From: Pseudonocardia parietis
GTDB taxonomy: Bacteria; Actinomycetota; Actinomycetes; Mycobacteriales; Pseudonocardiaceae
Length of the DNA: 64,000 nt
NCBI RefSeq assembly: GCF_017876315.1
Contig: NZ_JAGINU010000001.1
Location: forward strand, 2,604,001-2,668,000
Reading direction: 5' to 3'
Under the pieces are notes generated by a model. It was given only the letters and a program-made list of their open reading frames with translations. It was not told the DNA's origin and did not search any database. Below, one piece after another: positions 15,618 to 25,076 of this stretch. Positions within the stretch are counted from its first letter, which is position 1. Every line of letters begins with the position of its first letter. Made by a program: the position numbers and the translations under genes.

Positions 15618-17083
15618 GGGGCTCTTCCGGTTTTAGAGTGCGAGGGTTCCGCAGTGCAGCAGCGATCGGATGCGGTAGTTGATCAGGTTGCGGAAGCCCA
15701 GGGCGTTGCGCCGCAGCGCTTCGAGGCGGCCGTTGATGGCCTCGGTCGGGCCGTTCGAGGCCGGTGGTCGAAGTAGGCCAGGATGTCGTCTCGTCGCCGG
15801 TGCAGCGTCCTTCCCAGGGTGGCGAGCTCGTCGAGCCCTGCCGGTAGCCCTGCGCGCAACCGGTCGATCACAGCGGCGAGCAGGGTCTTGCCGCGTTGAC
15901 GGTTCTGATCGGCGTAGGCGGCGATGATCTGCTGATACGCCCACCACGTGACCTCGACCGCGACGTGGTCATCGGCGGCGAACACCGCCTCGAGCCGGGC
16001 CCTCTGCTTGTCGGTGAGCAACCCGAGGCGGGTCCGCAGGATGCGACGTGCCCGGTAGAGCGGGTCACCGGTGCGGCCGCGGTGGCCGAGGGTGTCCTGC
16101 TGGACGCGTTGGCGACACAGGTCGAGCTTGTGCCCGGCCAGCGCGACGAGGTGGAACGGGTCCATCACCGTGACCGCGTCCGGGACAGCGTCGGTGGCAG
16201 CGTTCTTGTAGCCGCCGAACCCATCCATCGCCACGACCCGGACTCCATCTCGGAAGGCCTGGTCGCGGGCGTCAAGCCAGGTCCTCATCGCCGCCGCCGA
16301 GCGCCCCGGGACGAGGTCGAGCAGACGTGCGGGTCCCCGACCTGCGACGACGTCGGTCAGATCAGTGATCACGGTGACGAACCCGTCACCCGCTGCGCCG
16401 AACACACGGGCCCACTTGTGCTCGTCGACCCCGATCACCCGGACACCGTCGAGCCGGGCGGGGCCGACGGTGAGCAGTAGCTGCTCGGTCGCGGCGACCG
16501 CGACGCTGTTCACGGCGTCCCAGCTCCGGCCGAGCTCTCGGGCGACCGCGGCGACGGTGGCCTTGTCGATCGCCAAACGGCGCAACACATACTCCGCGCA
16601 GCGCCGGGTGGTCGAGGCTCCGGGGCGAGCCAACCGGCTGCTGTCGTGGGCGAAGATCTCGCACGCACAACCGTCATGGACACACCGGTAGCGCGGCACC
16701 CGGACCCGCAGTGGCAGCGGATGCCCGACCACCGGGACGTCGCAGACGCGGCGCTCGACGCTGTCGCGATAGACCCCGGCCAACCCGCAGCCCGGGCACG
16801 CCCGGGTCCGTCGGTGATCAGGTCGCACCACAGCACCGTGGTCTCGCCGTCGAGGGCGGCGTCGGCAATCCGCACGCCGAGCTCGACGGTACGGACGATC
16901 GTGTCGGCCACGATCTGGGCAGGCGGGCACGTAGGCTGCGACATCGGGTCCCCGGGCTTGTTGATGGTGTTCGGCGTAGGAACCTTCATCATCGACTTCT
17001 CGGGGCCCGCCTCACCGCAGCGACACGACCCCACTCCCGCGGTCGATCACGCCTCACCTGCACTCCATTTCCGGAAGAGCCCC
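15618..17083 (-). mobile_element. ISL3-family insertion sequence, 1,466 bp
   Basis: The ends carry inverted repeats: GGGGCTCTTCCGG at 15618-15630 and its complement at 17071-17083, with similarity continuing another 12 or so bases (GAGTGC). Length is normal for ISL3. The expected 8-bp target duplication is not found: the left flank is ACGTCAAT and the right flank is TTA followed by an IS5 element. The element therefore probably lost its original right flank through a rearrangement. The transposase inside is frameshifted. Confidence 0.85.
15633..16944 (-). pseudogene. ISL3 transposase, two frameshifts
   Basis: Assembled over three frames, the product is a complete ISL3 transposase. The N terminus MSQPTCPPAQIVADTIVRTV starts at 16944, and the zinc-finger-like CPGCG and C-x4-C part and the DDE catalytic core (VIGVDEHKWA, MDGFGGYKNA) follow in a second frame. 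The C terminus with GPTEAINGRLEALRRNALGF is in another frame. The shifts lie near 16800 and near 15765-15775. Unless rescued by programmed frameshifting, which is not typical of this family, the enzyme is inactive. Confidence 0.8.
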
Positions 17084-17086
17084 TTA

Positions 17087-18066
17087 GAGCGTCCGGCAAA
17101 TGAGGTCGCCGCGTGTCGTTGCAGGTAGAGGCACGGACCCAGAAGTGATCATGGGATTGCTGAAGTCCTGTGATCGCCTGGAGGGTCCGTGCCTCTGTTG
17201 CCAGCATCCCTGATCGAGCCGCTGTGGGTCGAGTTCGCTGACCTGATCGGGTCCGAACGACGGCCCGAGTTCTCCCCGACCCATCCGTGGGGCTGTCATC
17301 GTCGCCGGATCCCGGACCGGGTCGTGTTCGAACACGTGCTCGCCGCGCTGGTGCACGGCAGCGGCTACGAACGCCTCGCCTCACCGGGCTGCTCGGACCG
17401 CACCATCCGCCGCCGCCTTGACGACTGGGCCCGGGCCGGCGTCGGTCGAGAAACGCTGCGCCAGGCCCTGGCCGGCTACGACCAGATGATCGGACTCGAC
17501 CTCGATGACCTGTCCGTGGACGGGTCGATCACCAAGTCCCCGTGCGGCGGTGAGGTATCCGGGCGCAGCCCGGTTGACCGGGGCAAACAGGGCACCAAAC
17601 GCTCGGTGGCCGGCGACGGGAACGGGATCCCGCTGCACCTGGTCGCCGCCCGCGCCAATGATCACGACTCGCCGTTGCTCGAACCCACCCTGGCCGGGGT
17701 TTGCGACATGATCGGTCCGTTGCCCGATCTGCCGGGCATGCATCTGGACCGGGGCTACGACTCGGCCAAGACTCGCGACCTGCTCGAGGTCCTCGGCTAT
17801 GACGCCCACATCGCGCTCAAGGGCGAACCCGCCCCGATCCAGGCTGGGCGGCGGTGGCCGGTCGAGCGCTTGCACGCGTGGATGAACGGGTTCGGCAAGC
17901 TGCGCCGGTTCACCGACAAGCGCCGCGACATCGCCGAGTTCTACCTCAACCTCGCCGCCGCGTTGACCGTGATCCGCCGCCTGATCAACCGCGCACGCGT
18001 GCTCTACCGCTGGCCCACCCGGCCGACCACCCGCCGACTCCGCTGAACATCATTTGCCGGACGCTC
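17087..18066 (+). mobile_element. IS5-family insertion sequence with TTA target duplication
   Basis: Perfect inverted repeats GAGCGTCCGGCAAATGA bound the 980-bp element, flanked by TTA on both sides (17084-17086 and 18067-18069). A 3-bp TNA duplication fits the IS1031-like subgroup of IS5. The right TTA is also part of the TTAA that flanks the following IS1380 element, so IS5 inserted into the IS1380 target duplication. The element is intact and may be active. Confidence 0.9.
17189..18046 (+). CDS. IS5-family transposase
   Basis: This 285-residue DDE transposase has the IS5 layout. The N-terminal DUF4096-type region contains DRVVFEHVLAALVHGSGYERL and a helix-turn-helix with CSDRTIRRRLDDW. 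The catalytic residues appear as Asp in LSVDGSITK, Asp in MHLDRGYDSAKT, and Glu in VERLHAWMN. GTG/ATG context at 17189 follows the left terminal repeat by about 100 bp. The frame is uninterrupted and ends 20 bp before the right repeat, so the element looks complete. Confidence 0.93.
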   Translation: MPLLPASLIEPLWVEFADLIGSERRPEFSPTHPWGCHRRRIPDRVVFEHVLAALVHGSGYERLASPGCSDRTIRRRLDDWARAGVGRETLRQALAGYDQMIGLDLDDLSVDGSITKSPCGGEVSGRSPVDRGKQGTKRSVAGDGNGIPLHLVAARANDHDSPLLEPTLAGVCDMIGPLPDLPGMHLDRGYDSAKTRDLLEVLGYDAHIALKGEPAPIQAGRRWPVERLHAWMNGFGKLRRFTDKRRDIAEFYLNLAAALTVIRRLINRARVLYRWPTRPTTRRLR

Positions 18067-18070
18067 TTAA

Positions 18071-19737
18071 CCCGGGCTCTTCATGGAGGGCCGGGCGGTA
18101 GGTGACCCCGAAAGAAAAAAGTGCCTCGTGACCAGGTAGGACAGGGCTTGCTGAGGGCCATGTCCGCCGGGTCGAGGAGGCACTTTCCGAGTGCAGGCTA
18201 CAACCACCCGTCCGAAGATCATCGTGACCGCCGACGGGGCCGGGGTGGTGTCACACGCCGGGTCTCGTCTGCTGGCCGACGTCGCCGACCGCACGACTGT
18301 GACCGGCGAGCTGTCCCATGCCCTGGCCGAGCTGTGTCGGCCCGGGACCCGGCATGACCCGGGCCGGGTCCTGGTGGACCTTGCCGTCGCGGTCGCCGAC
18401 GGGGCGACCACGATCTCCGAGATCGATGTGCTGCGCGACCAGGCCGACTTGTTCGGGGTGGTGGCGTCGGACTCGACCTGCTGGCGGCTGCTCGACCGCC
18501 TCGACGACACCGCACTCGCCCGGGTCGCGGCGGCGCGGGCGAGGGCTCGTGAGGTGGTCTGGGACCAGCACGCCGAACGCCACGGACGGGCGTTCCCGCC
18601 CGCGCGGGTGGCCGGCCGGGACCTCGACGTGCTGGTGCTCGATCTGGACGCCTCGATCGTGATCTGCCACAGCGAGAAGGAGCAGGCTGCGCCGACGTTC
18701 AAGCGGACCTTCGGCTATCACCCGTTGATGGCGTTCTGCGACAACACCTCCGAGTTCCTGTCAGGAGTGCTGCGTCGCGGCAACGCGGGCGCGAACACCG
18801 CCGCGGACCACATCGCGGTGCTCGACCAGGCCCTGGCCCAGGTCCCGGACCAGCACCGCCACGGCCGTCCGATCCTGGTCCGTGCGGACACCGCGGGCTG
18901 CACGAAAGGGTTCCTGGCCCACGTCCGCGACCAGCGCGACAGGCTGGTGAACTGCGAGTTCTCCGTCGGCTGGGCCATCACCGACCGCGAACGCGCCGCC
19001 ATCTCCGCGGTCCCGCGCAAGGTGTGGGCGGATGCCGTCGACGCCGACGGTGGCCACCGCGACGGCGCCGGCCTGGCCGAGCTCACCGGGCTGCTGCCTG
19101 CCGCGGCGCTCGAGGGCTACCCGACCGGAACCCGGGTGATCGTCCGCCGGGAACGCCCGCACCCGGGCGCGCAGCTGGACCTGATGGAGACCCGCGACGG
19201 CTGGCGCTACACCTGCTTCGCCACCGACACCGCGGCCGGGCAGTTGGCGTTCCTCGACGCCCGACACCGCGCCCACGCCCGGGTCGAGGACCGGATCCGC
19301 ACTGCGAAGGACACCGGCCTGAACCACTTCCCGTCGCGGACGTTCGCAATCAACTCGGCCTGGCTGACCGTGGTGATGCTCGCGGTCGACCTGCTGTCCT
19401 GGACCCAGCACCTGCTCCTCAACGGCCATCTCGCGAAGGCCGAGCCGAAGACGCTGCGCTACCGGCTGCTGCACGTCGCCGCCCGAATCACCCGAGGTCA
19501 ACGCCGCACCTTCGCCCGCATCCAGCAGTCCTGGCCCTGGGCCACAGACCTCGCTACCGCGTTCGCCCGACTCCACGCCCTGCCCGTCCCCGCAGGCTGA
19601 ACCAGTCTCACCGTCGGCACAAGCAACACGGAGCACCCGGCAGAACCGCAGGCCGGATGACCCCGCACGCACGCACCCGAAAACCCGAAACGATCATGAT
19701 CGAGAGATCAACTGTCAGCCGTCATGAATCACCAGGG
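18071..19737 (+). mobile_element. IS1380-family insertion sequence with TTAA target duplication
   Basis: The 1,667-bp element begins CCCGGGCTCTTCATGGAGGG and ends with the imperfect complement (reading inward CCCTGGTGATTCATGACGG), the CC-rich ends usual for IS1380. TTAA is present on both sides (18067-18070 and 19738-19741), fitting the 4-bp duplication of this family. Removing IS5 and IS1380 restores GAGCCCC-TTAA-TGCTCTCC, which shows that IS1380 landed directly next to the ISL3 right end. Confidence 0.88.
18191..19600 (+). CDS. IS1380-family transposase
   Basis: The 469-residue product is a complete IS1380 transposase. Conserved parts are VTADGAGVVSHAGSRLLADVAD at the start, the catalytic Asp in LVLDLDASIVICHSEKE, FKRTFGYHPLMAFCDNT, Asp in ILVRADTAGCTKGFL, and Glu in RVEDRIRTAKDTGLNHFPSR, followed by AWLTVVMLAVDLLSW. 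The GTG start at 18191 lies 120 bp inside the left end. No frameshift was seen, so it may be active. Confidence 0.95.
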   Translation: MQATTTRPKIIVTADGAGVVSHAGSRLLADVADRTTVTGELSHALAELCRPGTRHDPGRVLVDLAVAVADGATTISEIDVLRDQADLFGVVASDSTCWRLLDRLDDTALARVAAARARAREVVWDQHAERHGRAFPPARVAGRDLDVLVLDLDASIVICHSEKEQAAPTFKRTFGYHPLMAFCDNTSEFLSGVLRRGNAGANTAADHIAVLDQALAQVPDQHRHGRPILVRADTAGCTKGFLAHVRDQRDRLVNCEFSVGWAITDRERAAISAVPRKVWADAVDADGGHRDGAGLAELTGLLPAAALEGYPTGTRVIVRRERPHPGAQLDLMETRDGWRYTCFATDTAAGQLAFLDARHRAHARVEDRIRTAKDTGLNHFPSRTFAINSAWLTVVMLAVDLLSWTQHLLLNGHLAKAEPKTLRYRLLHVAARITRGQRRTFARIQQSWPWATDLATAFARLHALPVPAG

Positions 19738-19775
19738 TTAATGCTCTCCCCGCGTCGAGGGCGTCGACTCCCACC

Positions 19776-20370
19776 TTGCCCTCAGAGGCACGACGGGGCC
19801 GGCTGCGCTTGCTCTCCGGGATGGTCCGCGCCAACCGGCCCTGGCGGCTGGTGCCCAGTCTCTCGCCCGGCATCGCCGTCGCCGCGTTCGGGATCTTCTA
19901 CTCCGAACATCTGGCAGCTCGCCGACGCGTTCAGCACCTGGCGGCTGCTACTGGTCGCTGTCCTCGCCGTCCTCGCGATGATCGCCTGGTTGATCATCGA
20001 CAACGGCCTGTGGGAAAGGCCCACCGGCGACCGGCTCCGCGAGCAAGCCGTGCTCTACAACGCGGCCACCGTAGCGACCATCTCCATCGGCGTGCTCTGC
20101 ATGTACGTGTTGCTCTACGTCGTCACCGTGGCCTCGGCGCTGGTCGTCATCCCGCCCGCCTACCTCGGCTCCACCCTCGTCCACCCCTCCGGGTTCGGCG
20201 ACTACGCGGGCATCGCCTGGCTCTCCGTGTCGATGGGCACCATCGCCGGAGCCCTCGGCTCCGGACTGGCCAGCGAGGACGCCGTACGCCAGGCGTCCTA
20301 CAGCAGACGTGAGCAGGAACGCCGTCGTCGCCTCAAAGACGCAGACACCGAGGCCAACGAACCCCGGTGA
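19776..20370 (+). pseudogene. Frameshifted membrane-protein gene, homologue of the gene at 886
   Basis: The first frame from a TTG at 19776 reads RRGRLRLLSGMVRANRPWRLVPSL and ends in the first membrane segment. From about 19905 the similarity continues in another frame as NIWQLADAFSTWRLLLVAV, then three further membrane segments and a charged tail ending at 20370. Joined, the two parts match the protein at 886-1581 along its length, including RLRLL-G-MVR-NRPWRLV and SREREQERR-like C-terminal charge clusters. A single indel near 19905 explains the break. The gene starts 35 bp after the IS1380 element, so its native promoter may be lost. Confidence 0.7.
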
Positions 20371-20434
20371 TCCACCGGGCCGTTCGTCGATCCGACGCGA
20401 GGGGCGACGAGGCCGATCGGACCGCGCCGGTCCC

Positions 20435-21211
20435 TCATCGTCGCGGGACGCGCAGGCCCGACATCCCACCGTCGACGGCCAGGTCGGTGCCGGTGAGCGA
20501 GCACATCCGCGGATCGGCGAGGTACACGATGGACCGGGCGATCTCGTCCATCCCGACGAGACCACCGGTCGGTTGGCGGCTGCGCAACGCCTCGAGTTCG
20601 CTGCCCGGGTCGTCGGCCGCATCGAGCAACCGGCTGATCCACGGGGTGTCGACCGTGCCGGGGCACACGCAATTGACGCGAATCCCCTCGTCGACGTGGT
20701 CGGCAGCCATGGCCCGCGTCAGGGACAGCACGGCGCCCTTGCTCGCCGAGTACAGCGCCCGGTCGGGCAGGCCGGCAGTGGCCACGATGGAGCAGACGTT
20801 CACCACCGCCGCCGAGCGCGCGCGGCGCAGCGCCGGAAGTGCTGCCCTGGTCGTGCGCACCAGGCCGAGCAGGTTCACGTCGAGTACCCGCCGCCACTCG
20901 TCGAGGTCGTTGGCCTCCACCGTGCCGGACGCGCCGATGCCCGCGTTGTTGACGAGGACGTCCACCCCGCCGAATGCCGCCACGACCTCGTCTACGGCGG
21001 CGGTCACGGAATCATCGTCGGTGACGTCGGCGCGGACACCGAGCATCGGGCCGGGCACACCGCCGGGGTCGAGGTCGAGAACGGCGACCCGGGCGCCGCG
21101 CGCGGCGAACAGGGCCGCCGTGGCGGCGCCGATCCCGGAGGCCCCGCCGGTGATGACGGCGGTCAGTCCGGCGAGGTCGTTCGCGCGGGAGTCGGTCGTG
21201 GGGTCGTTCAT
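20435..21211 (-). CDS. Short-chain dehydrogenase/reductase (first of a pair)
   Basis: This 258-residue classical SDR has the Rossmann motif TGGASGIG near residues 19-26, NNAGIG near 95-100, and the catalytic Tyr-x3-Lys as YSASK near 161-165. C-terminal VDGGMSGLRV is typical of FabG-like enzymes. Substrate cannot be read from sequence. ATG at 21211 overlaps the stop of the next SDR gene (ATGA), placing it last in the leftward operon 25995-20435. It is not close to the mycofactocin SDRs found further right. Confidence 0.85.
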   Translation of the reverse strand: MNDPTTDSRANDLAGLTAVITGGASGIGAATAALFAARGARVAVLDLDPGGVPGPMLGVRADVTDDDSVTAAVDEVVAAFGGVDVLVNNAGIGASGTVEANDLDEWRRVLDVNLLGLVRTTRAALPALRRARSAAVVNVCSIVATAGLPDRALYSASKGAVLSLTRAMAADHVDEGIRVNCVCPGTVDTPWISRLLDAADDPGSELEALRSRQPTGGLVGMDEIARSIVYLADPRMCSLTGTDLAVDGGMSGLRVPRR

Positions 21212-21981
21212 GGCAGAGTCTGTCCTCCGTCGACGTGCCAGGACTGGCCGGTGACGAACCGGGTGGCGTCCGAGGCGAGCACGAGGGCCAGGTCGGCGAC
21301 GTCCTGCGGGGTGGTGAGGCGTCCCATCGGGATACCGGTTCGGTACTTGGCGGGGTCCCCGTGGATCTGTCGCTCCGGGCCGACGCCGAGTCTGCGCCAC
21401 TGCTCGCGCTGCAGCTCGGTGTCGCAGGAGCCCGGGCACAGGGTGTTGACCCGAATGCCCTCGTCGGCGAGCTCGAGGGCCAGGCAGCGGGCCATCATGT
21501 CGGTGGCCGCCTTGGACGCGCAGTAGGCGCCCAGGTCCATCCGCGGGGTGCGGGCGCAGTTCGAGGTGACCACGACGATGGAGCCCGGCCCGCCGCGGGC
21601 CCGCATGTGTCCCGCGGCGGCCCGCACGGACAGGTACGCCGCCCGGGTGTTGACGGCGAACTGGGCGTCCCAGTCGTCGACCTCGGAGGTGACCAGGTCA
21701 CCGGCCCGCAGGATGCCGGCGTTGTTGACGAACACGTCGAGTGCGCCGAGCTGCTCGACGACCTCGGTGAACGCCCGCTCCACGGCGGCGGCATCGGTGA
21801 GGTCGGCCGACACCGGCACGCCGCCGACCTTGTCAGCGACCAGCTGCGCGCCGTCGGCGTCCTTGTCGATCACGGCGACCCGGGCTCCGGCTTCGGCCAG
21901 CGCCGTGGCGATGGACTGGCCGATGCCGCGGGCCGCGCCGGTCACGGCGGCGGTGCGGCCGGTGAGATCGAGTGCGGTCAC
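21208..21981 (-). CDS. Short-chain dehydrogenase/reductase (second of a pair)
   Basis: The 257-residue product has TGAARGIG near residues 15-22, NNAGIL near 88-93 and catalytic YCASK near 152-156, a normal classical SDR. It starts with GTG at 21981, overlapping the stop of the MHS transporter gene. The two SDRs of this operon are only moderately alike, so they probably act on successive alcohol or diol intermediates rather than being a recent duplication. Substrate unknown. Confidence 0.85.
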   Translation of the reverse strand: MTALDLTGRTAAVTGAARGIGQSIATALAEAGARVAVIDKDADGAQLVADKVGGVPVSADLTDAAAVERAFTEVVEQLGALDVFVNNAGILRAGDLVTSEVDDWDAQFAVNTRAAYLSVRAAAGHMRARGGPGSIVVVTSNCARTPRMDLGAYCASKAATDMMARCLALELADEGIRVNTLCPGSCDTELQREQWRRLGVGPERQIHGDPAKYRTGIPMGRLTTPQDVADLALVLASDATRFVTGQSWHVDGGQTLP

Positions 21982-23315
21982 GGCGTGGCCTCCCCGGCGG
22001 TGTGGTCGATGCCGGTGTGGTCGGCGTAGCGGGCGCGGATCGTGAGCAGGGAGAGCAGGCTGATCACGGCGGTCACGGCGAGCAGCGCGGCCATCGGCCA
22101 GGACGCGTTGTCGTAGCTGATCAGCAGGGCGCTGGCGACGAGCGGGACGAGCCCGCCGAGCATGCCGCCGATCTGGTAACCCAGTGAGGCGCCCGAGTAG
22201 CGCAGCGCAGGCGGGAACATCTCCGAGTACAGCGCCGCCTGCGGCCCGTACATCAGCGGGTGTCCGATACCCATGATCACGATGACGCCGAGGAACAGCA
22301 GCGGCGTCGACATCGTCTCGATCAGCCAGAACAGCGGGAACGCGAACACCGCCACCAGGATCGCCCCGGCCGCGAACACCGGGCGCCTGCCGACCCGGTC
22401 GGACAGCGCGCCGAACAGCGGCACGGTGCCGCACATGATCACTGCAGCGACCAGGACGGCGGCCAGGAACGTGCCGCGCGGGATGCCCAGATGCGTGGTG
22501 GCCCAGGACAGGCCGAGCACGGTGACCAGATAGAATACCGTGTTGATCACGACGAACGCACCGGCGGCGCCGAGCACGCTGCCCGGGTGCTTGGCCAGCG
22601 CGTCGCGCACGGGCAGCCGGGCGGTGTCACCTGCGGACTGCATCTGCGCGAACACCGGGGACTCCATCAGCCGCAGCCGCACGACGAGCCCGACGATGAT
22701 CAGCACCGCGCTGGCCAGGAACGGTACCCGCCAGCCCCACGACAGGAAGTCCTCGTCGGGCAGCACGCTCACCGCGGAGAACGCCGCGGTGGAGAGCACC
22801 AGCCCGAGCGGGCTGCCGACCTGCGGCCATGATCCGTACCAGCCGGCCTTGCCCGGTGGCGCGTGCTCGACGGCCATCAGCACCGCCCCGCCCCATTCGC
22901 CGCCGACGGCGACGCCCTGGACGAACCGGAGCGCCACGATCAGGATCGGGGCCAGGATGCCGATCTCGGCGAAGCCCGGGACGAGCCCCATCGCCAGTGT
23001 TCCGAGGCCCATCGCGAGCAGCGAGATGACCAGCATCTTCTTGCGCCCGACCCGGTCACCGTAGTGACCGAACACGATGCCGCCGAGCGGGCGGGCGGCG
23101 AAGCCGACCGCGTAGGTGGACAGCGCCGCGAGCAGGCCCGCTCCCGGGGAGAACTCGGGGAAGAACAGCTTCGGGAACACCAGCGCCGCGGCGGTGCCGT
23201 AGATGTAGAAGTCGTACCACTCGACGGTGGTGCCGATCAGGCTGGCGAAGGCGACCTTGCTGCTCTGCCGGCTGCCCGGCGGCGCGTGGTCTGCGCTCAC
23301 TGACGTCTCTGTCAT
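21978..23315 (-). CDS. MHS-family MFS transporter (metabolite:H+ symporter)
   Basis: This 445-residue protein has 12 predicted membrane segments and the MHS signatures GTTVEWYDFYIYGTAAAL in segment 1, GHYGDRVGRKKML in the first cytoplasmic loop and RFVQGVAVGGEWGGAVLM in the middle. Members such as ShiA, ProP and the citrate carriers import organic acids or zwitterions with protons. Here it probably brings in the substrate of the neighbouring oxidoreductases. It is 24 bp downstream of the flavin-enzyme gene and overlaps the SDR gene. Confidence 0.9.
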   Translation of the reverse strand: MTETSVSADHAPPGSRQSSKVAFASLIGTTVEWYDFYIYGTAAALVFPKLFFPEFSPGAGLLAALSTYAVGFAARPLGGIVFGHYGDRVGRKKMLVISLLAMGLGTLAMGLVPGFAEIGILAPILIVALRFVQGVAVGGEWGGAVLMAVEHAPPGKAGWYGSWPQVGSPLGLVLSTAAFSAVSVLPDEDFLSWGWRVPFLASAVLIIVGLVVRLRLMESPVFAQMQSAGDTARLPVRDALAKHPGSVLGAAGAFVVINTVFYLVTVLGLSWATTHLGIPRGTFLAAVLVAAVIMCGTVPLFGALSDRVGRRPVFAAGAILVAVFAFPLFWLIETMSTPLLFLGVIVIMGIGHPLMYGPQAALYSEMFPPALRYSGASLGYQIGGMLGGLVPLVASALLISYDNASWPMAALLAVTAVISLLSLLTIRARYADHTGIDHTAGEATP

Positions 23316-23339
23316 GGCTTTCGGACCTCTTGTCGGGTG

Positions 23340-25076
23340 TCAGCGGGTGGGTGCGGGACGGGTGCTGGGGGCCAGAGCGGCCTCGAACGCGCTGGTGATG
23401 GCCTCGCGGGCCTTGCCGGCCCGGCGGGCATCGCCGAGCACGAGCACCTCGGTGCCCGGGTCGAGGGGGAGGCGCCGGGCCAGCGTGGCGCCGTGTCCGA
23501 TGCGCAGCCGGTAGTAGAGGCTGTCGCGGACCCGGGTGGAGGCGAACAGACGGGCGGCGGCCCGGGAGCGGGCGGCGCGGGTGCGCAGCAGTCGAGGGAC
23601 CAGTGCGCCGAGCCCGAACCGGTAGTCCGCCCCGGTGGCCACCGCGACCAGATCCGCGCCATGCAGGTCGTCGCGGGTGGCCTTCGAGCCGTAGCGGAAC
23701 CGGACGCCGCCCAGCCGGCAGGTTCGTTCGAGCTCTCCGACGTAGGCGGTGAACGTCGGTTCGGCCGCGGTGACGTCGTTGAACCGCGGGGCGAGGCCGG
23801 TGAGCCGGAACGCCCCGCCTGCGCGGTCCGCCGTGTCGATCACGGTGACGTCGTTGTCCTCGGCGACCAGCGAGGCGTAGGTCAGCCCGGCCGGTCCGGC
23901 GCCGAGCACCACGATCCGGCGGCCTCCCGGCGCACTCGTGCCGTCGTAGGCGTCCTCCCGACCGGTCGCCGGGTTGACCACACAGGACAGCTGCGCGCCG
24001 GATCGCATGTTCGTGATGCAGTGGTTGCAGGCCAGGCATCGCCGGACGGGAACTCCGGCCTGTGCCTTGGCCACCCAGTGCGGGTCGGCGATCAGTGGTC
24101 GGCCGAGGGCCACGATGTCGAGCTTGCCGTCGGCCACGGCAGCGGCGGCGAGATCGGGATCGCCGAGCCGCCCGACCCCGATCACCGGGACGTCCACCAG
24201 CTGCTTCATCCGTGCCGCGTACTCGACGAACGTCGCCGCGGGGTACGCCATCGGCGGGATCATCCGCTCCGCGGCCGGCAGGGAGCGGTAGTGCCCGGCG
24301 GTCACGCTGACCGCGTCGGCGCCGCTCTGCTCCGCCCACCGGCCGACCTGCATGCCCTCGTCGGCGGTGAGCCCGCCAGCGAAGAAGTCCTCCACCCCGA
24401 TCCGGAAGATCACCGGCAGACCGGGGACCTCGGACTTGATGCGGCGCAGGATCTCCAGGCCGAACCGGGCCCGGTTCTCCAGCGACCCGCCGTAGGAGTC
24501 GGTGCGGGTGTTCTCCAGCGGGGACAGGAACTGCGAGATCAGGTAGCCGTGCGCGCCGTGCAGCTCCACCATGTCGAACCCGGCCCGCTGCGCACGGGCC
24601 GCCGCGGCCACGTACGCGTCGACCGTCTCGCGGATCCGGGCTGGCGACATGGCCTCCGGGACGGCGATCTCGCTCTCCACCTCGAAGACCGGGGTGGGCA
24701 CGGCCGAGGGCGCCACGGGGGTCGTGCCGGAGACTGCGGACCGGGCCCGACTGCCGCCGTGTCCGAGCTGGATCGACGCGCATGCCCCGGCCTCGTGCAG
24801 CGTGTCCACCAGCCGGCGCAGGCCGGGCAGGAACACGTCGTCGTAGATGCCCAGCTCGCGGAATCGGTGCTTGCCGGCGATCTCGGGGGAGGCCATCTCG
24901 ACGGTCACCAGCCCGACACCGCCCTCGGCGCGGGCCCGGTAGTAGGCGAGCGTCGCGTCGGTGACGTGCCCGGCGTCGTCGGCGAGGCGGGTGGTCATCG
25001 AGGGCAGCAGGGTGCGGTTGCGCAGCCGGACGCCGCCGATCTCGATCGGGTCGAACAGGCCGGAGCTCTCACCCAC
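23340..25076 (-). CDS. Old Yellow Enzyme-type NADH:flavin oxidoreductase with Fe-S cluster (2,4-dienoyl-CoA reductase-like)
   Basis: The 578-residue protein has an N-terminal FMN TIM barrel (LFDPIEIGGVRLRNRTLLPSM; catalytic-loop GFDMVELHGAHGYLISQFLSP near 175-195), then the [4Fe-4S] motif CLACNHC followed by a fourth Cys in QLSCVVNP, and a C-terminal FAD/NAD(P) domain with GRRIVVLGAGPAGL. This is the domain order of 2,4-dienoyl-CoA reductase and trimethylamine dehydrogenase. The C-terminal nucleotide domain is shorter and less conserved than usual. GTG at 25076 overlaps the aldolase stop by eight bases. It may reduce an activated double bond of the unknown substrate. Confidence 0.85.
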   Translation of the reverse strand: MGESSGLFDPIEIGGVRLRNRTLLPSMTTRLADDAGHVTDATLAYYRARAEGGVGLVTVEMASPEIAGKHRFRELGIYDDVFLPGLRRLVDTLHEAGACASIQLGHGGSRARSAVSGTTPVAPSAVPTPVFEVESEIAVPEAMSPARIRETVDAYVAAAARAQRAGFDMVELHGAHGYLISQFLSPLENTRTDSYGGSLENRARFGLEILRRIKSEVPGLPVIFRIGVEDFFAGGLTADEGMQVGRWAEQSGADAVSVTAGHYRSLPAAERMIPPMAYPAATFVEYAARMKQLVDVPVIGVGRLGDPDLAAAAVADGKLDIVALGRPLIADPHWVAKAQAGVPVRRCLACNHCITNMRSGAQLSCVVNPATGREDAYDGTSAPGGRRIVVLGAGPAGLTYASLVAEDNDVTVIDTADRAGGAFRLTGLAPRFNDVTAAEPTFTAYVGELERTCRLGGVRFRYGSKATRDDLHGADLVAVATGADYRFGLGALVPRLLRTRAARSRAAARLFASTRVRDSLYYRLRIGHGATLARRLPLDPGTEVLVLGDARRAGKAREAITSAFEAALAPSTRPAPTR

